Of a stretch of 64,000 nucleotides of DNA, positions 26,315 to 36,288 are shown piece after piece. Every line of letters starts with the position of its first letter. Position 1 is the stretch's first letter. The position numbers and the translations under genes were made by a program. Origin of the DNA: JAKAGZ01 sp963783855 (GTDB taxonomy: Bacteria > Bacteroidota > Ignavibacteria > Ignavibacteriales > Ignavibacteriaceae); contig CAWAPE010000014.1 in NCBI GenBank assembly GCA_963783855.1, positions 310,001 to 374,000 on the forward strand. The letters are read 5' to 3'. The notes below the pieces were generated by a model that was not told the origin of the DNA, searched no databases, and saw only the letters and a program-made list of their open reading frames with translations.

Positions 26315-29300
26315 ATGAGTTCAAAAAAAATAAATAAAATACTTATCTTAATGATAGGTATGTTATTCCTGGTCCCTGGTTTACTAAGGGCAGAAGGGAA
26401 TAAGAAAGATGGTGGGAAAAGTCTTAACAAGACTAATGCCCAAATCGCTCAGACCTGGTTGGATATAAATAATATCTCAACCTACTTCTACAACAACGGA
26501 ATATCGGATATATCTCCTGCAGGTAACTCAGGCTTTGTATTTCCACAGGGTAGCGGAAAAACAGCTGTGTTTACCGCAGGCTTGCTTTGGGGTGCAAAGG
26601 TAGCTGGTGATCCTGACCCGAGAGTGGGCGGTACAGCTTACAGAACAGGTATTGTACCGGGAGAAGTCCTCCCCGATGGAACAGCAGGTAATCCAGGATT
26701 AGACAAATACAGAATATATAGAGTAAGACCGGATGTATACCCTGGTGGCCCTGATGTAAACCTTGACGGAGAGGCTTCAAATGAAGGAACCAGTGCCGCA
26801 GCATTAAGAACCCAATTTGAAAAAGACTGGACAGAGTGGCCAACAGAGATGGGAGCGCCATATGTTGATAAAAACAATAATGGGACATATGATCCAGGCA
26901 CAGATGTGCCCGGCGTACCTAATGCAAGTATGACAATTTGGTTCGTTGCAAATGATCTTGATCCCGGCCAATCAACGTACCTTTATGGTGCTAATCCATT
27001 AGGACTTCAGGTATCTGAGACTGTCTGGGCATATAACAGGACAGGTGCTTTAGGTAATATGTATTTCAGAAAATTTCAGTTTATTAATGTAACAAACAGG
27101 TCATCACTTACCCCAACCACATTTAATGATATGTATGTCTCTATGTTTGCAGACGTGGATTTGGGAAACGCGGGTGACGACTTTGTTGGTGTAGATACCG
27201 TACTCAGCCTTCAGTATTGCTATAATGCATCGGCAACTGATGCAACATATGCACCACTACCGCCCCCTGCTGTTGGATTTGACTTTTTCCAGGGTCCACT
27301 CGTAAATGGTGTTGCAGGACAGGATTTAAACAAAAACGGTGTGGATGATGCTTCAGATTACGGAATATTTAAAGGGCAGAAAGTTGGTCCCGGCAAGATA
27401 AATTTGCCAATGACTGCAGCCTATTATTTTGCAAATGGTGATCCTAATATTGGTGACCCTCCTCAGGGCGATATTGATGGCTCACGACAATTCTATAATT
27501 TCTTCCAGGGTAAGTTTGGTGTATCAGGCCAGACATTTAAAGACCTTGCAACAGGGGCGCCCACAACATATGCTCTAAACGGCGATCCGCAGACAGGCAG
27601 TGGATGGTTAGATGGTGTTCAGCTCCCGGCAGGTGACCGCCGTCAGGGAAGTGCATCAGGCCCATTTACAATGGCCCCTGGTGACACACAAGAAGTTGTG
27701 GTTGCAGAAATAATAGCAGGAGCTCTTCCTAATGTTAATAACATCACTGCAATAGGTCTTTTAAAATATTATGATGGATTAGCTCAGGTTCTTTATGATA
27801 ACAATTTTGATTTACCCGCCGAACCCGCAGCGCCTGTGGTTAAAGCTGTAGAATTATCAAATCAGATCAATCTTGACTGGGGATCTGATTTAGCTGCAGT
27901 AAGTGCAACCGAAGGTTACAATATAATGTTCAACGGGCAAAATTATAAATTCGAAGGATACAATGTTTACCAACTTCCAAGCGCATCTGCTACTAAAGCA
28001 GAAGGTAAACTAATAGCTACTTTTGATGTAGCGAATAAATTCAGAGTTATTCTTGGTAAAGACTTTGATGCTAAAACAGGTCAAATAGTATTGTCTCCCC
28101 AGCAGTTAGGTAATAATACCGGGATAAGTCATTATCTTGAAATAACTAGTGATAAGCTAACTAATACACCTCTTGTTAATGGAGTAAAGTATTATTATGC
28201 TGTTACGGCATATGGTGTCTTACAAAGCTACGACAAAGACACCCCTATTGATAATTTCCCGTTGATTACAAGTGTTGAAAATGTGATCAATACTATGACG
28301 GTAGTTCCTCATGCTGAGAACCCGCAGGAAGTTTCCTTACCTACCGGGAGTTATGACAAAGTAACTCATACTGTTGGAGCTGCAGGCGGAGGAGTCTATC
28401 CATATATTATTAATCCAAGTCAATTAACAGGGGATAACTATAAAGTATTCTGGTCACAGCGCCAGGAGGTAAGAAATCAAAATGGTGACTGGGTTGCTGC
28501 AAGTACAGTATCCAAGAATATTTTACCAAATGGAGTTGATTCAATTAATTCCGCATCGGTAGATATCGCTGGTCTTTACGGAGCAACTGCAGGGACTTAT
28601 GAACTTCAGTTTACTCTTAATTATACCTCTGTTGATTACGATTGGGTTGACGGAGTTAAACTTACATTTCCTTCAGGTGTAACAATCCTGAATGTTCCGG
28701 CTTTTAGTGCAGGAAATGGTGATATCTCCCCGATAGTAGAGGGGAATGTGGTTAAACTGGGGCTCACGGACAATTCTTATACCGGAAACGGTCCTTTCAC
28801 CGGTGGTGAAACCTGGAGTGTCCTTGTGCAGGGATCTGTTCCGATGCCGGTTGACTGGGTTGTGTATGATGACGCATATGGCGGCGCACCTCTTAATGCA
28901 TCAGGAACAACAACAGTTACAACAGTTGGGCAGAAAACAAGACTGGCTAAGTATTGGAACCTGCTGGATATGACAACCAATGAGATGAAACTCACTAACC
29001 AGAGTATTATGTCTCATACAAATCAATTTCCTGCTCGTGATGATCTTTCAGCAAATCTGCTGGTAAGTATACCGGATTATCTGCAACCACAGATTGATGG
29101 CTTTAGAATTGGTGTAAATGGAGGATATGCAGCCCCGCTTACTCAATCACAAAGTGACGTACCAACATTAAACGGAGTGAAGCTTACTAACACTGGTTCT
29201 TATTTTTATGATAATAATTACATACTTACAGACTTTACATATTTTGGCTATCCAGATGGTACAGTGAACTCTTCATTACCTGCATATATTTCAGGTGCAT

Positions 29301-30166
29301 CTGGTACGACAGACCTTAATCAGCTACAGCAGGATGTTCAATTAAGATTTACCGGCGTAGTAGGTGACACGACTATAGGCGGTAATACCATTGCAATTAC
29401 AAAATCCGGCGGTTCCATGATTACATTGATTGGTGCCAGTGGATATAGCATAGCAAATCATCCGTTAAATCCTAACCCGGGTTCTACTGCTCCTTTCCAA
29501 ATAAGGGTTCCCTTCGAGGTCTGGAACGTTGACACTGACACGCAAATTAACGCATTGATGTGGGATAGATCAGGTGATCCTACCGCAGACGGTGGTGCAT
29601 CCTGGACCCAGGTAAGCAGAGAATATTTATGGTTAGTCAATACTGCTTATAGTGAAACGGTATTGTCTCCGACCTCTCAGGATGTTAAAGACCATGGTAC
29701 ATGGAATGAGGTATTATACCAGTCTACGTTTACAACTGGAGATGTCTTGAACATAGTATATGACAACCCGGTACAAATAGGTGTAGACGAGTATCAATTT
29801 AGTCCAAGTAAATCTACTTACAATAATCTAGCTAAAGCTGCAAACGAAGTAGATAAAATAAATGTTTTTCCAAATCCGTACTATGGAGTAAACTCTCAAG
29901 AGCTTAATAAGTATAATCGTTTTGTAACATTCAGTCACTTACCAAACAATGCAACCATAAGAATATTTAATCTTGCGGGAGTAATGGTAAGAACAATAGT
30001 AAAATCCGGCTCAGACCAGTTCCAGCGATGGGATCTTAATAATGAAAATGGACTACCTGTTGCCAGTGGACTTTACATAGCATACGTAGATATGCCGGAT
30101 GTAGGGAAAACGAAAATACTCAAATTCACAATCATTCAAGAACAGCAGGTTCTTGATAGATTCTAA
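26315..30166 (+). CDS. Large secreted/surface protein with C-terminal sorting-like domain
   Basis: 1283 aa. Signal peptide about 1-26 (LVPGLLRAEG). Residues 100-480 are rich in Gly, Pro and Asp with dockerin- or calcium-loop-like segments (DKNNNGTYDPGTD, DLNKNGVDDASDYG). A fibronectin-III-like part lies near 510-660 (AAPVVKAVELSNQINLDW, YYYAVTAYG). The end, from about 1190, is a type A-like sorting domain: NVFPNPYYGVN, ATIRIFNLAGVMVRTI, LPVASGLYIAYV, KILKFTII. It is co-transcribed with the TonB receptor (49-base gap) and a PorV-like protein (32-base gap), so I expect it to sit on the outer surface as a partner of the receptor. Confidence 0.8.
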   Translation: MSSKKINKILILMIGMLFLVPGLLRAEGNKKDGGKSLNKTNAQIAQTWLDINNISTYFYNNGISDISPAGNSGFVFPQGSGKTAVFTAGLLWGAKVAGDPDPRVGGTAYRTGIVPGEVLPDGTAGNPGLDKYRIYRVRPDVYPGGPDVNLDGEASNEGTSAAALRTQFEKDWTEWPTEMGAPYVDKNNNGTYDPGTDVPGVPNASMTIWFVANDLDPGQSTYLYGANPLGLQVSETVWAYNRTGALGNMYFRKFQFINVTNRSSLTPTTFNDMYVSMFADVDLGNAGDDFVGVDTVLSLQYCYNASATDATYAPLPPPAVGFDFFQGPLVNGVAGQDLNKNGVDDASDYGIFKGQKVGPGKINLPMTAAYYFANGDPNIGDPPQGDIDGSRQFYNFFQGKFGVSGQTFKDLATGAPTTYALNGDPQTGSGWLDGVQLPAGDRRQGSASGPFTMAPGDTQEVVVAEIIAGALPNVNNITAIGLLKYYDGLAQVLYDNNFDLPAEPAAPVVKAVELSNQINLDWGSDLAAVSATEGYNIMFNGQNYKFEGYNVYQLPSASATKAEGKLIATFDVANKFRVILGKDFDAKTGQIVLSPQQLGNNTGISHYLEITSDKLTNTPLVNGVKYYYAVTAYGVLQSYDKDTPIDNFPLITSVENVINTMTVVPHAENPQEVSLPTGSYDKVTHTVGAAGGGVYPYIINPSQLTGDNYKVFWSQRQEVRNQNGDWVAASTVSKNILPNGVDSINSASVDIAGLYGATAGTYELQFTLNYTSVDYDWVDGVKLTFPSGVTILNVPAFSAGNGDISPIVEGNVVKLGLTDNSYTGNGPFTGGETWSVLVQGSVPMPVDWVVYDDAYGGAPLNASGTTTVTTVGQKTRLAKYWNLLDMTTNEMKLTNQSIMSHTNQFPARDDLSANLLVSIPDYLQPQIDGFRIGVNGGYAAPLTQSQSDVPTLNGVKLTNTGSYFYDNNYILTDFTYFGYPDGTVNSSLPAYISGASGTTDLNQLQQDVQLRFTGVVGDTTIGGNTIAITKSGGSMITLIGASGYSIANHPLNPNPGSTAPFQIRVPFEVWNVDTDTQINALMWDRSGDPTADGGASWTQVSREYLWLVNTAYSETVLSPTSQDVKDHGTWNEVLYQSTFTTGDVLNIVYDNPVQIGVDEYQFSPSKSTYNNLAKAANEVDKINVFPNPYYGVNSQELNKYNRFVTFSHLPNNATIRIFNLAGVMVRTIVKSGSDQFQRWDLNNENGLPVASGLYIAYVDMPDVGKTKILKFTIIQEQQVLDRF

Positions 30167-30198
30167 GAATAATAAAAGATTAAACTCAAGGAGTAAAA

Positions 30199-31227
30199 AT
30201 GAAAAGTATAATTAGATTTTTATTAATGGTATCTGTGCTTCTGCTTGGAGCAGATAGCATTTATGCTGGAGGCGGAAACCGCACAGGAACAGGTGGTGCA
30301 GCCCAGCTGCTGATTCCAGTAGGCACCAGAGGAATAGCAATGGGTGGTTCAAACATAGCAACTGCAACTGGAATAGAAGCGCTATTCTGGAATCCTGCAG
30401 GTGCAGCTAAAGTAGACGGCTCTGCTACACTTTTATTCAGTCATATGAATTATATAGCTGATATTGGAGTAGAATACGGAGCAGTAAGTGCAAATTTTGA
30501 AGGTTTCGGTGTATTGTCCTTTTCAGTAAAGTCGCTTTCAATAGGTGATATTGCTGTAACAACAAATACTGCACCTGACGGAACAGGTCAGGTATACACT
30601 CCACAGGAACTAGTGGCAGGTGTAACCTTCTCAAAGCAGTTGACAGACAGGATAGGTATAGGTATAACAGCAAACTATGTAACTGAGAAACTGGATCAGG
30701 CAAGTGCCAGTGGTTTTGCATTCAACGTAGGTGTGGCCTATAATGATCTTGCAGATATCAGTGGCCTTAGCTTTGGTATAGTTTTGAATAATATTGGTCC
30801 ACAGATGAAGTTTGATGGTCCTGGGCTTCTTCAGTCAGCAACGGCGAGCACTTATAATCGTCCTCCTGGTTATTTCAAAGTGGATGCAGCGCCATTTGAT
30901 CTGCCAACAAACTTCCAGTTAGGATTGAGTTATTCACCACAGATTGATGATGTTAACTCACTAACTATTAGTTCATTGTTCCAGAATAATAACTTCTCTG
31001 AAGATGAATATAAAGTTGGTCTAGAGTATGGATATGACAACCTTGTATTCTTGAGAGGTGGTTATACTGCAGCAGCAAAGAGCAGTGATCAGTACATCTA
31101 TGGTTTCTCAGCAGGTGTTGGTATCAACTACGATCTGGGTGGAGTGGATGTAAAAGTTGATTACGCATACAGAGACGTCGATTTCTTTGGTGGTAATCAC
31201 GTATTCGGTATAGCACTTGGATTCTAA
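30199..31227 (+). CDS. PorV/PorQ-family outer-membrane protein
   Basis: 342 aa. Signal peptide 1-24 (YAGG), then the family opening GAAQLLIPVGTRGIAMGGSNIATATGIEALFWNPAGAA, followed by regular amphipathic strands to the C-terminal aromatic IALGF, a FadL-like barrel of the UPF0164/PorV kind. PorV-type proteins attach to the T9SS or shuttle its substrates. An AAGGAG site lies before the ATG. It closes the three-gene operon and a strong terminator follows. It may serve the sorting-domain protein encoded just upstream. Confidence 0.88.
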   Translation: MKSIIRFLLMVSVLLLGADSIYAGGGNRTGTGGAAQLLIPVGTRGIAMGGSNIATATGIEALFWNPAGAAKVDGSATLLFSHMNYIADIGVEYGAVSANFEGFGVLSFSVKSLSIGDIAVTTNTAPDGTGQVYTPQELVAGVTFSKQLTDRIGIGITANYVTEKLDQASASGFAFNVGVAYNDLADISGLSFGIVLNNIGPQMKFDGPGLLQSATASTYNRPPGYFKVDAAPFDLPTNFQLGLSYSPQIDDVNSLTISSLFQNNNFSEDEYKVGLEYGYDNLVFLRGGYTAAAKSSDQYIYGFSAGVGINYDLGGVDVKVDYAYRDVDFFGGNHVFGIALGF

Positions 31228-31274
31228 AGATTTGAATTCAACAATTTAATTTGTTGAAGTAAAGTCTGAAAACC

Positions 31275-31310
31275 AAAAGCCCGTATAGTTGAAAAACTGT
31301 ACGGGCTTTT
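31275..31310. terminator. Strong bidirectional terminator
   Basis: Sixteen pairs (31275-31290 with 31295-31310, one G-U) close a GAAA tetraloop. T-runs are present on both strands (CTTTTTATT on plus, CTTTTGG on minus). It lies between the convergent PorV-like and cytochrome genes and can end both. Confidence 0.9.
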
Positions 31311-31334
31311 TATTAGGACCATTGAAAGGGAAAT

Positions 31335-33467
31335 CTATTTCAGGTTATTTAACAATTTTTTTATAATGTCTGAATCAGGTTGATTTGCTAAAGCTTTTTT
31401 GTAGACATTTTCTGCCTTATCTTTTTCATCAATTGCTTCGTAGATTCGTCCCATGTTTACATATGCTGAAGTCGACTTTGGATGTTTATACAAATATGAA
31501 TTATAAGCATCTAGGGCTTTTTGAAAATCATTTAGCACAGCATACGTATTACCTAGGTTCAGATAGCCGTCTTCAATATCAGGATTCAGGGAAACAGCAT
31601 TCTCAAAGTATGAAAGGGCTTTTGAGGGATCGTTTAATTTTAATGCATAAATATTGCCAATATTAAAATATGTATATGGGTTTTGATTGTCTATACGTAA
31701 AGCCTGAGATAAATAATTTAATGATTCTTTAATTTTATTATCATCATATAGCGCAAAACCAAGTTGTTCCAAATAAGAAGGTTCCTGCGGTTTCAGAGAG
31801 AGTGCTTTTCTAAAATCTGAAATTGCATTCTGTAATAAATTTAGTTTCATAGAAACTTTACCAGCATTAAAATAAGATTCTGAGAAATTATTATTTAATT
31901 GCGCAGATTTATTGTATGAATTAAGGGCCTCCGTCAACTTTCCCTGATCATAATAGATTTTGCCTAAATAAAAATATCCCCTATAGCTCTGCGGTACTTC
32001 TTGTAGCCCTGCGGTTAAATAGGTTAAAGCAGAATCAAGATATTCTAACCTGCTGTCATATTCTGATCGGTATTCAAAATATGCGATTCCTTTACGAATA
32101 TTAACATTCGCATCTTTTATATTTATTTCCGCCACTAGCTTAATCAGGGGTCTTTTTTCAGGATGGCGAACACCTGACCAATCAATATTTGTTTTATTTG
32201 CATCTATCCGAATCCAGTGATCCGTAAGTGAAACTCCGTGTAAAGTATTTCTAGTTCCTGTATGATTCATATGGCAGGAAACGCAATCATCATCTTGATT
32301 ATGTACATGGTCATTTCCTTTGGCCGGTAATGTAGCTGAGGCATGGCAGGAAAGACAAACCTTGTTGTAATGTCTTCTGGTGAATGTATGAATAGATTTG
32401 TGAGGATCATGGCAGTTTAGGCAACTAAGCTTTCCGTTGCTTTCTTTATAGCATCTGCTTAACATTAACCTATGAGGGCTGTCACCCACTTCAATTGCTT
32501 CTTTAGAAGTTATTGCCGGATAATAAACGGATCTGTTGGTGGATAGCAACTGTCCGGGTCTGAAATTGAACCAGCCGTTTTCTTTTTGTAATACCCAGGC
32601 TTTGCCTTCTAGGTGGCATTGCATACATATTGCCATTTGTCTGTTGATAGAAAGATTTTTAGGATTAATAATTGTTCGTATACTGTCAGGCAAATCGATC
32701 AGCTTTTTATCTTTTTCGTTTTCTTCTTTAAGGTGTAGTTCTGCAGGACCATGGCATCTTTCACAGCTGATTCCAATTTCATAAGGTTTGTTATAACGAT
32801 CGATTGCTTCCGGGTCTTCGTGCATGTAGGAATTATGACAAAAAATACATTTTTTTGCAGCATATCTCGAAAAACGAAGATTCTGATATTCTCTGAATCC
32901 TGGACTGAGATCCCATTTTCTTTTATGTGAGTTCCAGGTAAGGGGAAGTTGATAAAACATTCCGTTTTCATCATAAAAGTACATTCTGAGGTTATTTCCT
33001 GAACCAATCGCATATTCGGCCTGCATAGTTCTTTCATGAATTATTTTATCATCAGGTCCTTTTCTATATTCTTTCTGGTAGAATTTATCACCTTCACGGT
33101 ACATAGTGTAATAATAATCATTTATCTCATCGTACACCGCGTCTTTCTGAGGATATATTTCAACTACATTACTATCAGTCATCAATTCAAATGAACGACT
33201 CATTTCGGCTTTATTCCAGTATCTTGAAGTTGATCTGTGACATGGAAAGCAGACTTTTTGCCCAACGTATTTTACATCTCTTTTTGTGTTGAGATATGTA
33301 ATCCCATTGTCTACAACTAAGTTTTTTACAGTATCCTTTTCCTTCGGCTTTGTTGTCGTAGAAAAATTGTTGATAATAAAAAAAGTTAATAGAGCTAGTA
33401 CAAGGAGAATAAAAACAAGTACAGGTTTATAGTTTTTACCGAACTTGCTGGTTGATAAATTTGTCAC
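31335..33467 (-). CDS. Membrane-anchored heptaheme cytochrome c with C-terminal TPR repeats
   Basis: 710 aa. One N-terminal membrane helix (about 15-35) anchors a periplasmic region with seven CxxCH heme sites: C73, C207, C235, C281, C349, C371 and C395. The spacing CERCHGP and SCLNCHDPH is like cytochrome c554 / NrfA-related multiheme proteins. Residues about 480-705 form six or seven tetratricopeptide repeats (YFNAGKVSMKL, YFNIGNIYAL, YLNLGNTYAVL). The fusion suggests an electron carrier or reductase whose TPR arm docks a partner. No reductase or quinol oxidase genes adjoin it, so the donor and acceptor are unknown. Confidence 0.85.
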   Translation of the reverse strand: MTNLSTSKFGKNYKPVLVFILLVLALLTFFIINNFSTTTKPKEKDTVKNLVVDNGITYLNTKRDVKYVGQKVCFPCHRSTSRYWNKAEMSRSFELMTDSNVVEIYPQKDAVYDEINDYYYTMYREGDKFYQKEYRKGPDDKIIHERTMQAEYAIGSGNNLRMYFYDENGMFYQLPLTWNSHKRKWDLSPGFREYQNLRFSRYAAKKCIFCHNSYMHEDPEAIDRYNKPYEIGISCERCHGPAELHLKEENEKDKKLIDLPDSIRTIINPKNLSINRQMAICMQCHLEGKAWVLQKENGWFNFRPGQLLSTNRSVYYPAITSKEAIEVGDSPHRLMLSRCYKESNGKLSCLNCHDPHKSIHTFTRRHYNKVCLSCHASATLPAKGNDHVHNQDDDCVSCHMNHTGTRNTLHGVSLTDHWIRIDANKTNIDWSGVRHPEKRPLIKLVAEINIKDANVNIRKGIAYFEYRSEYDSRLEYLDSALTYLTAGLQEVPQSYRGYFYLGKIYYDQGKLTEALNSYNKSAQLNNNFSESYFNAGKVSMKLNLLQNAISDFRKALSLKPQEPSYLEQLGFALYDDNKIKESLNYLSQALRIDNQNPYTYFNIGNIYALKLNDPSKALSYFENAVSLNPDIEDGYLNLGNTYAVLNDFQKALDAYNSYLYKHPKSTSAYVNMGRIYEAIDEKDKAENVYKKALANQPDSDIIKKLLNNLK

Positions 33468-33648
33468 GTTATTAATAAATTTAATTTTAATGTGAAAATG
33501 AATTTAATAAATTAATGCTACCAGTGGGATCTGAAAAATAATATGATATACAATCAGAATATATGGAAATTACGTAAAAAATATTGCAATTAAGTTAATA
33601 TTAAAATAAATTTATTTTATACGTAGCAATAACATCCGGTTCGTTAAC

Positions 33649-34224
33649 ATGAAAATATTCACAATAATTTTTATACTGTTGTTTATCACAACAACCCTTT
33701 TTCCACAGAGTACCTCTTTTGTTGAAATAATAACAACTGTAGGTAATATTAAAGTTGAACTTTACAATAAAAAGGCTCCGGTTACTGTCTCTAATTTTCT
33801 AAGATATGTCAGGTCGGGAAAATTCCGGAATTCATCATTTTACCGTACCGTAACTATGTCGAATCAACCACAGAACAAAATAAAAATTGAAGTAATTCAG
33901 GGAGGTATAGAAGATACAACCAAAATGTTTCCTCCTATAAAGCATGAGTCAACAAAAACCACAGGAATATTGCATAAAGATGGTGTTATCTCAATGGCAA
34001 GAAATGAACCGGGTACTGAAACATCGGAATTCTTTATTTGTATTGGTGATCAGCCCTCACTCAATTATGGCGGTATGAGAAATCCTGACGGACATGGATT
34101 TTCTGCTTTTGGTAAAGTGGTAGATGGGATGGACGTTGTAAGAAAAATTCATAATATGAATTCTGTTAAACAGAGATTAGTCCCACCTGTTAAGATCATG
34201 GATATTATTTTATTAAATAATTAA
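33649..34224 (+). CDS. Cyclophilin-type peptidyl-prolyl cis-trans isomerase, exported
   Basis: 191 aa. Signal peptide 1-20 (TTLFPQ), then a cyclophilin domain: ITTVGNIKVELYNKKAPVTVSNF, VIQGG, the catalytic-site segment GVISMARNEPGTETSEFFICIGDQPSL, and AFGKVVDGMDVV. It should assist folding of exported proteins in the periplasm. The usual active-site Arg region (FYRT) is present. A single-gene unit in opposite direction to the cytochrome. Confidence 0.88.
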   Translation: MKIFTIIFILLFITTTLFPQSTSFVEIITTVGNIKVELYNKKAPVTVSNFLRYVRSGKFRNSSFYRTVTMSNQPQNKIKIEVIQGGIEDTTKMFPPIKHESTKTTGILHKDGVISMARNEPGTETSEFFICIGDQPSLNYGGMRNPDGHGFSAFGKVVDGMDVVRKIHNMNSVKQRLVPPVKIMDIILLNN

Positions 34225-34473
34225 AGAAATAAAACAGAAAAATTTATTATTTGATGAACTAGTAGTTGTTTTATGTATAACCTTAATTTTTTGATTCTCA
34301 ACAAAAATTAAGCACTATAATATTCTCACTTTTTGCTCCGACCCAGGATTAAAAATAATATTAATACTAAATGACAGGCTTCAAGCAAAAATTAGTTGAC
34401 AATTATATGGTTAATTCATTGAAATATTGCCTCCTTTTTTTTATACTAAAAGAAAGTAAAGGATATAAAGCAG

Positions 34474-34683
34474 ATGTCTATTAAAGATAAATATTCCACT
34501 GTGTTAGAGCTTATGCGTGAATTTATGGCCAGAGAAGTTGTAGTAAGGGAAGAACGAGGTACTTTAATAATAAGGGGAAATGTCAGAGATAAGCATCAAA
34601 AACAACTGATTCTGGAAAAGGCAGATGAAGTCAATGTTGAAAATGGTTGGGACATTGATATTAAAATTATGGTTAAAAATTAA
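34474..34683 (+). CDS. Small protein of unknown function (69 aa)
   Basis: Not recognised. The predicted pattern is a helix (residues 5-20), then beta strands EVVVREERGTLIIRGNVR, a helix KHQKQLILEKADEV and a strand WDIDIKIMV. This alpha-beta-beta-alpha-beta order resembles a single BON-like domain, a small lipid- or cell-wall-binding module, but the similarity is by eye only. No signal peptide. AAAGGA lies upstream of the ATG. A palindrome follows the stop. Confidence 0.6.
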   Translation: MSIKDKYSTVLELMREFMAREVVVREERGTLIIRGNVRDKHQKQLILEKADEVNVENGWDIDIKIMVKN

Positions 34684-34687
34684 TTGC

Positions 34688-34713
34688 CACTACGGATAAT
34701 ATTATCCGCAGTG
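34688..34713. repeat. Palindrome after the small gene
   Basis: CACT-A-CGGATAAT faces ATTATCCG-C-AGTG, twelve pairs around one mismatch, with no T-run. It looks like another dispersed palindrome rather than a terminator. Confidence 0.5.
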
Positions 34714-34724
34714 ACCTAAATTGA

Positions 34725-36092
34725 TTAATATGAATACCTTACAGTATAAGTAAGTTCGGTTTCACTATTCTTTTTCACGGGAACTTGAAAAGATATATTT
34801 TGCGCATCATCTTTTTTAAATGGAAGCGAAGATTTCAGTATTTCCCAATTCAAGCCAAGCCTTCTGTCAACTTGCACTGCTACATTTTCTTCTTTTCGGT
34901 TTTTTAGGGTAATTTTGTAAGTATCTTCAAAAACCTTATTGCTTATTTTTTTATGATCTGTCTGGGTTTCTTCAGCCAGAATATCAAAAGCATCTCCTAT
35001 CTTTAATTTTATCTTTTCCATCTTGGGAGTGTGGTCAATCATGTCTTCGCCAATAAACTCGTTTGATTCACCATCTGATTTATAAACACGGATTTTACCT
35101 TTTGGCATAGGAACACCAAGACTATTTTCTTTGCTGTTTTCAAATTCGACAATTACTGCGACCTTTTGCTGACCAGTTCTGCTTCTATAATTATTGCTGT
35201 ACAAATATTTCTTATGCACCCTGATATTTTGGGCCTCAAATAGTGAAATCTGTTTTGTTTCATTTTGTGCGAGTGTTGTTGGCCTTTTTAAATTATAAAT
35301 GTGATATTCAAAAAATGCTTTTTCCTGAAATTGATCTCCAGCAATTTCGCTCTTCCTCAGATATAATTCAGGTGAAGCGTAAACGTTCTGATTTTGATTT
35401 TTTACTAAGTTTAAATCACCGGCAACCAATTTTAGTTTAGCATTCTTAAATGTAGTGCCCGAATTATTTTCTATACTTACCCAGGAATTTAAATCTAATT
35501 TTGAATCATCCTTGTTTAGTACAACAACATATTCAGCATGCCAGTTCATACCCGAAGTCTGATATGAAATTTCAACATCTTGCTTACCTGATTCTGGCGA
35601 ATGGACCATCCAGAGAAGTGTTGGTTTTGTAATTAAACCTTCGGGCAAAGATCCAACTGATAATCTGTAACCTGTCAGGCTCGGAAGCATTAAAAGTCCG
35701 CCATCTTTTTTCCTTAATACAATCTGGGAATTGCTCGCGGAAAGCAGGTTACCTTCAATTATTTCGTTATTATCACCAATTAGTTGAATGTCGCGATCAA
35801 TATATTTTGCAAGTATTTTATACAAGCTTACCAGATCATACTGATAATTTTGTTCTAGTACATCACCATTCAAATTAATATGTACACTTGTGGGGTCAAT
35901 GTTTTGTGCTACATCTGTAATCGCTAATGTAGAAATCCCGCTTTTTATATCGATATTTCTAACATCTTTAACTACTCCAAGATTCTGGTTATAGACTGTA
36001 ACCGCTATTGATTTTTGTTCTGTTTGTTGTGCAATCAAAAGCGAGGGAAGCAACATTATGCTTAATACGAAAAACGCACTTTTATTTTTCAT
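34725..36092 (-). CDS. DUF4139-domain protein, exported
   Basis: 455 aa with a signal peptide 1-21 (SLLIAQQ). The body matches the DUF4139 type: VTVYNQNLGVVKDVR near the start, VSIENNSGTTFKNAKLKLVAGD in the middle, a conserved VPMPKGKIRVYKSDG, and the C-terminal LTYTVRYSY. Family members are periplasmic or surface beta-rich proteins of unknown function. Stands alone between a small gene and a rhomboid protease. Confidence 0.85.
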   Translation of the reverse strand: MKNKSAFFVLSIMLLPSLLIAQQTEQKSIAVTVYNQNLGVVKDVRNIDIKSGISTLAITDVAQNIDPTSVHINLNGDVLEQNYQYDLVSLYKILAKYIDRDIQLIGDNNEIIEGNLLSASNSQIVLRKKDGGLLMLPSLTGYRLSVGSLPEGLITKPTLLWMVHSPESGKQDVEISYQTSGMNWHAEYVVVLNKDDSKLDLNSWVSIENNSGTTFKNAKLKLVAGDLNLVKNQNQNVYASPELYLRKSEIAGDQFQEKAFFEYHIYNLKRPTTLAQNETKQISLFEAQNIRVHKKYLYSNNYRSRTGQQKVAVIVEFENSKENSLGVPMPKGKIRVYKSDGESNEFIGEDMIDHTPKMEKIKLKIGDAFDILAEETQTDHKKISNKVFEDTYKITLKNRKEENVAVQVDRRLGLNWEILKSSLPFKKDDAQNISFQVPVKKNSETELTYTVRYSY

Positions 36093-36288
36093 ACAGTTTC
36101 TTTGCTCCTAAATTTTTCGGGCTTTAATTTTGTTTACACCAAGTTATTGAAAAGGTTCCTTAAAACATACGAAGTCTCAGAATTTGAACAAAAAAGCTTC
36201 TTTGTTTAAATATAAATTGGTTTTGAGATATTCAGTTTTCTGGAAATTTATTATTAAGTTAAAGCAAGTACATTATAATAGTAGAAAT

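Noticed and set aside
36184..36288. Longer rhomboid start
   Set aside because: TTG start, extra residues not protein-like, and the membrane domain is complete from 36289.
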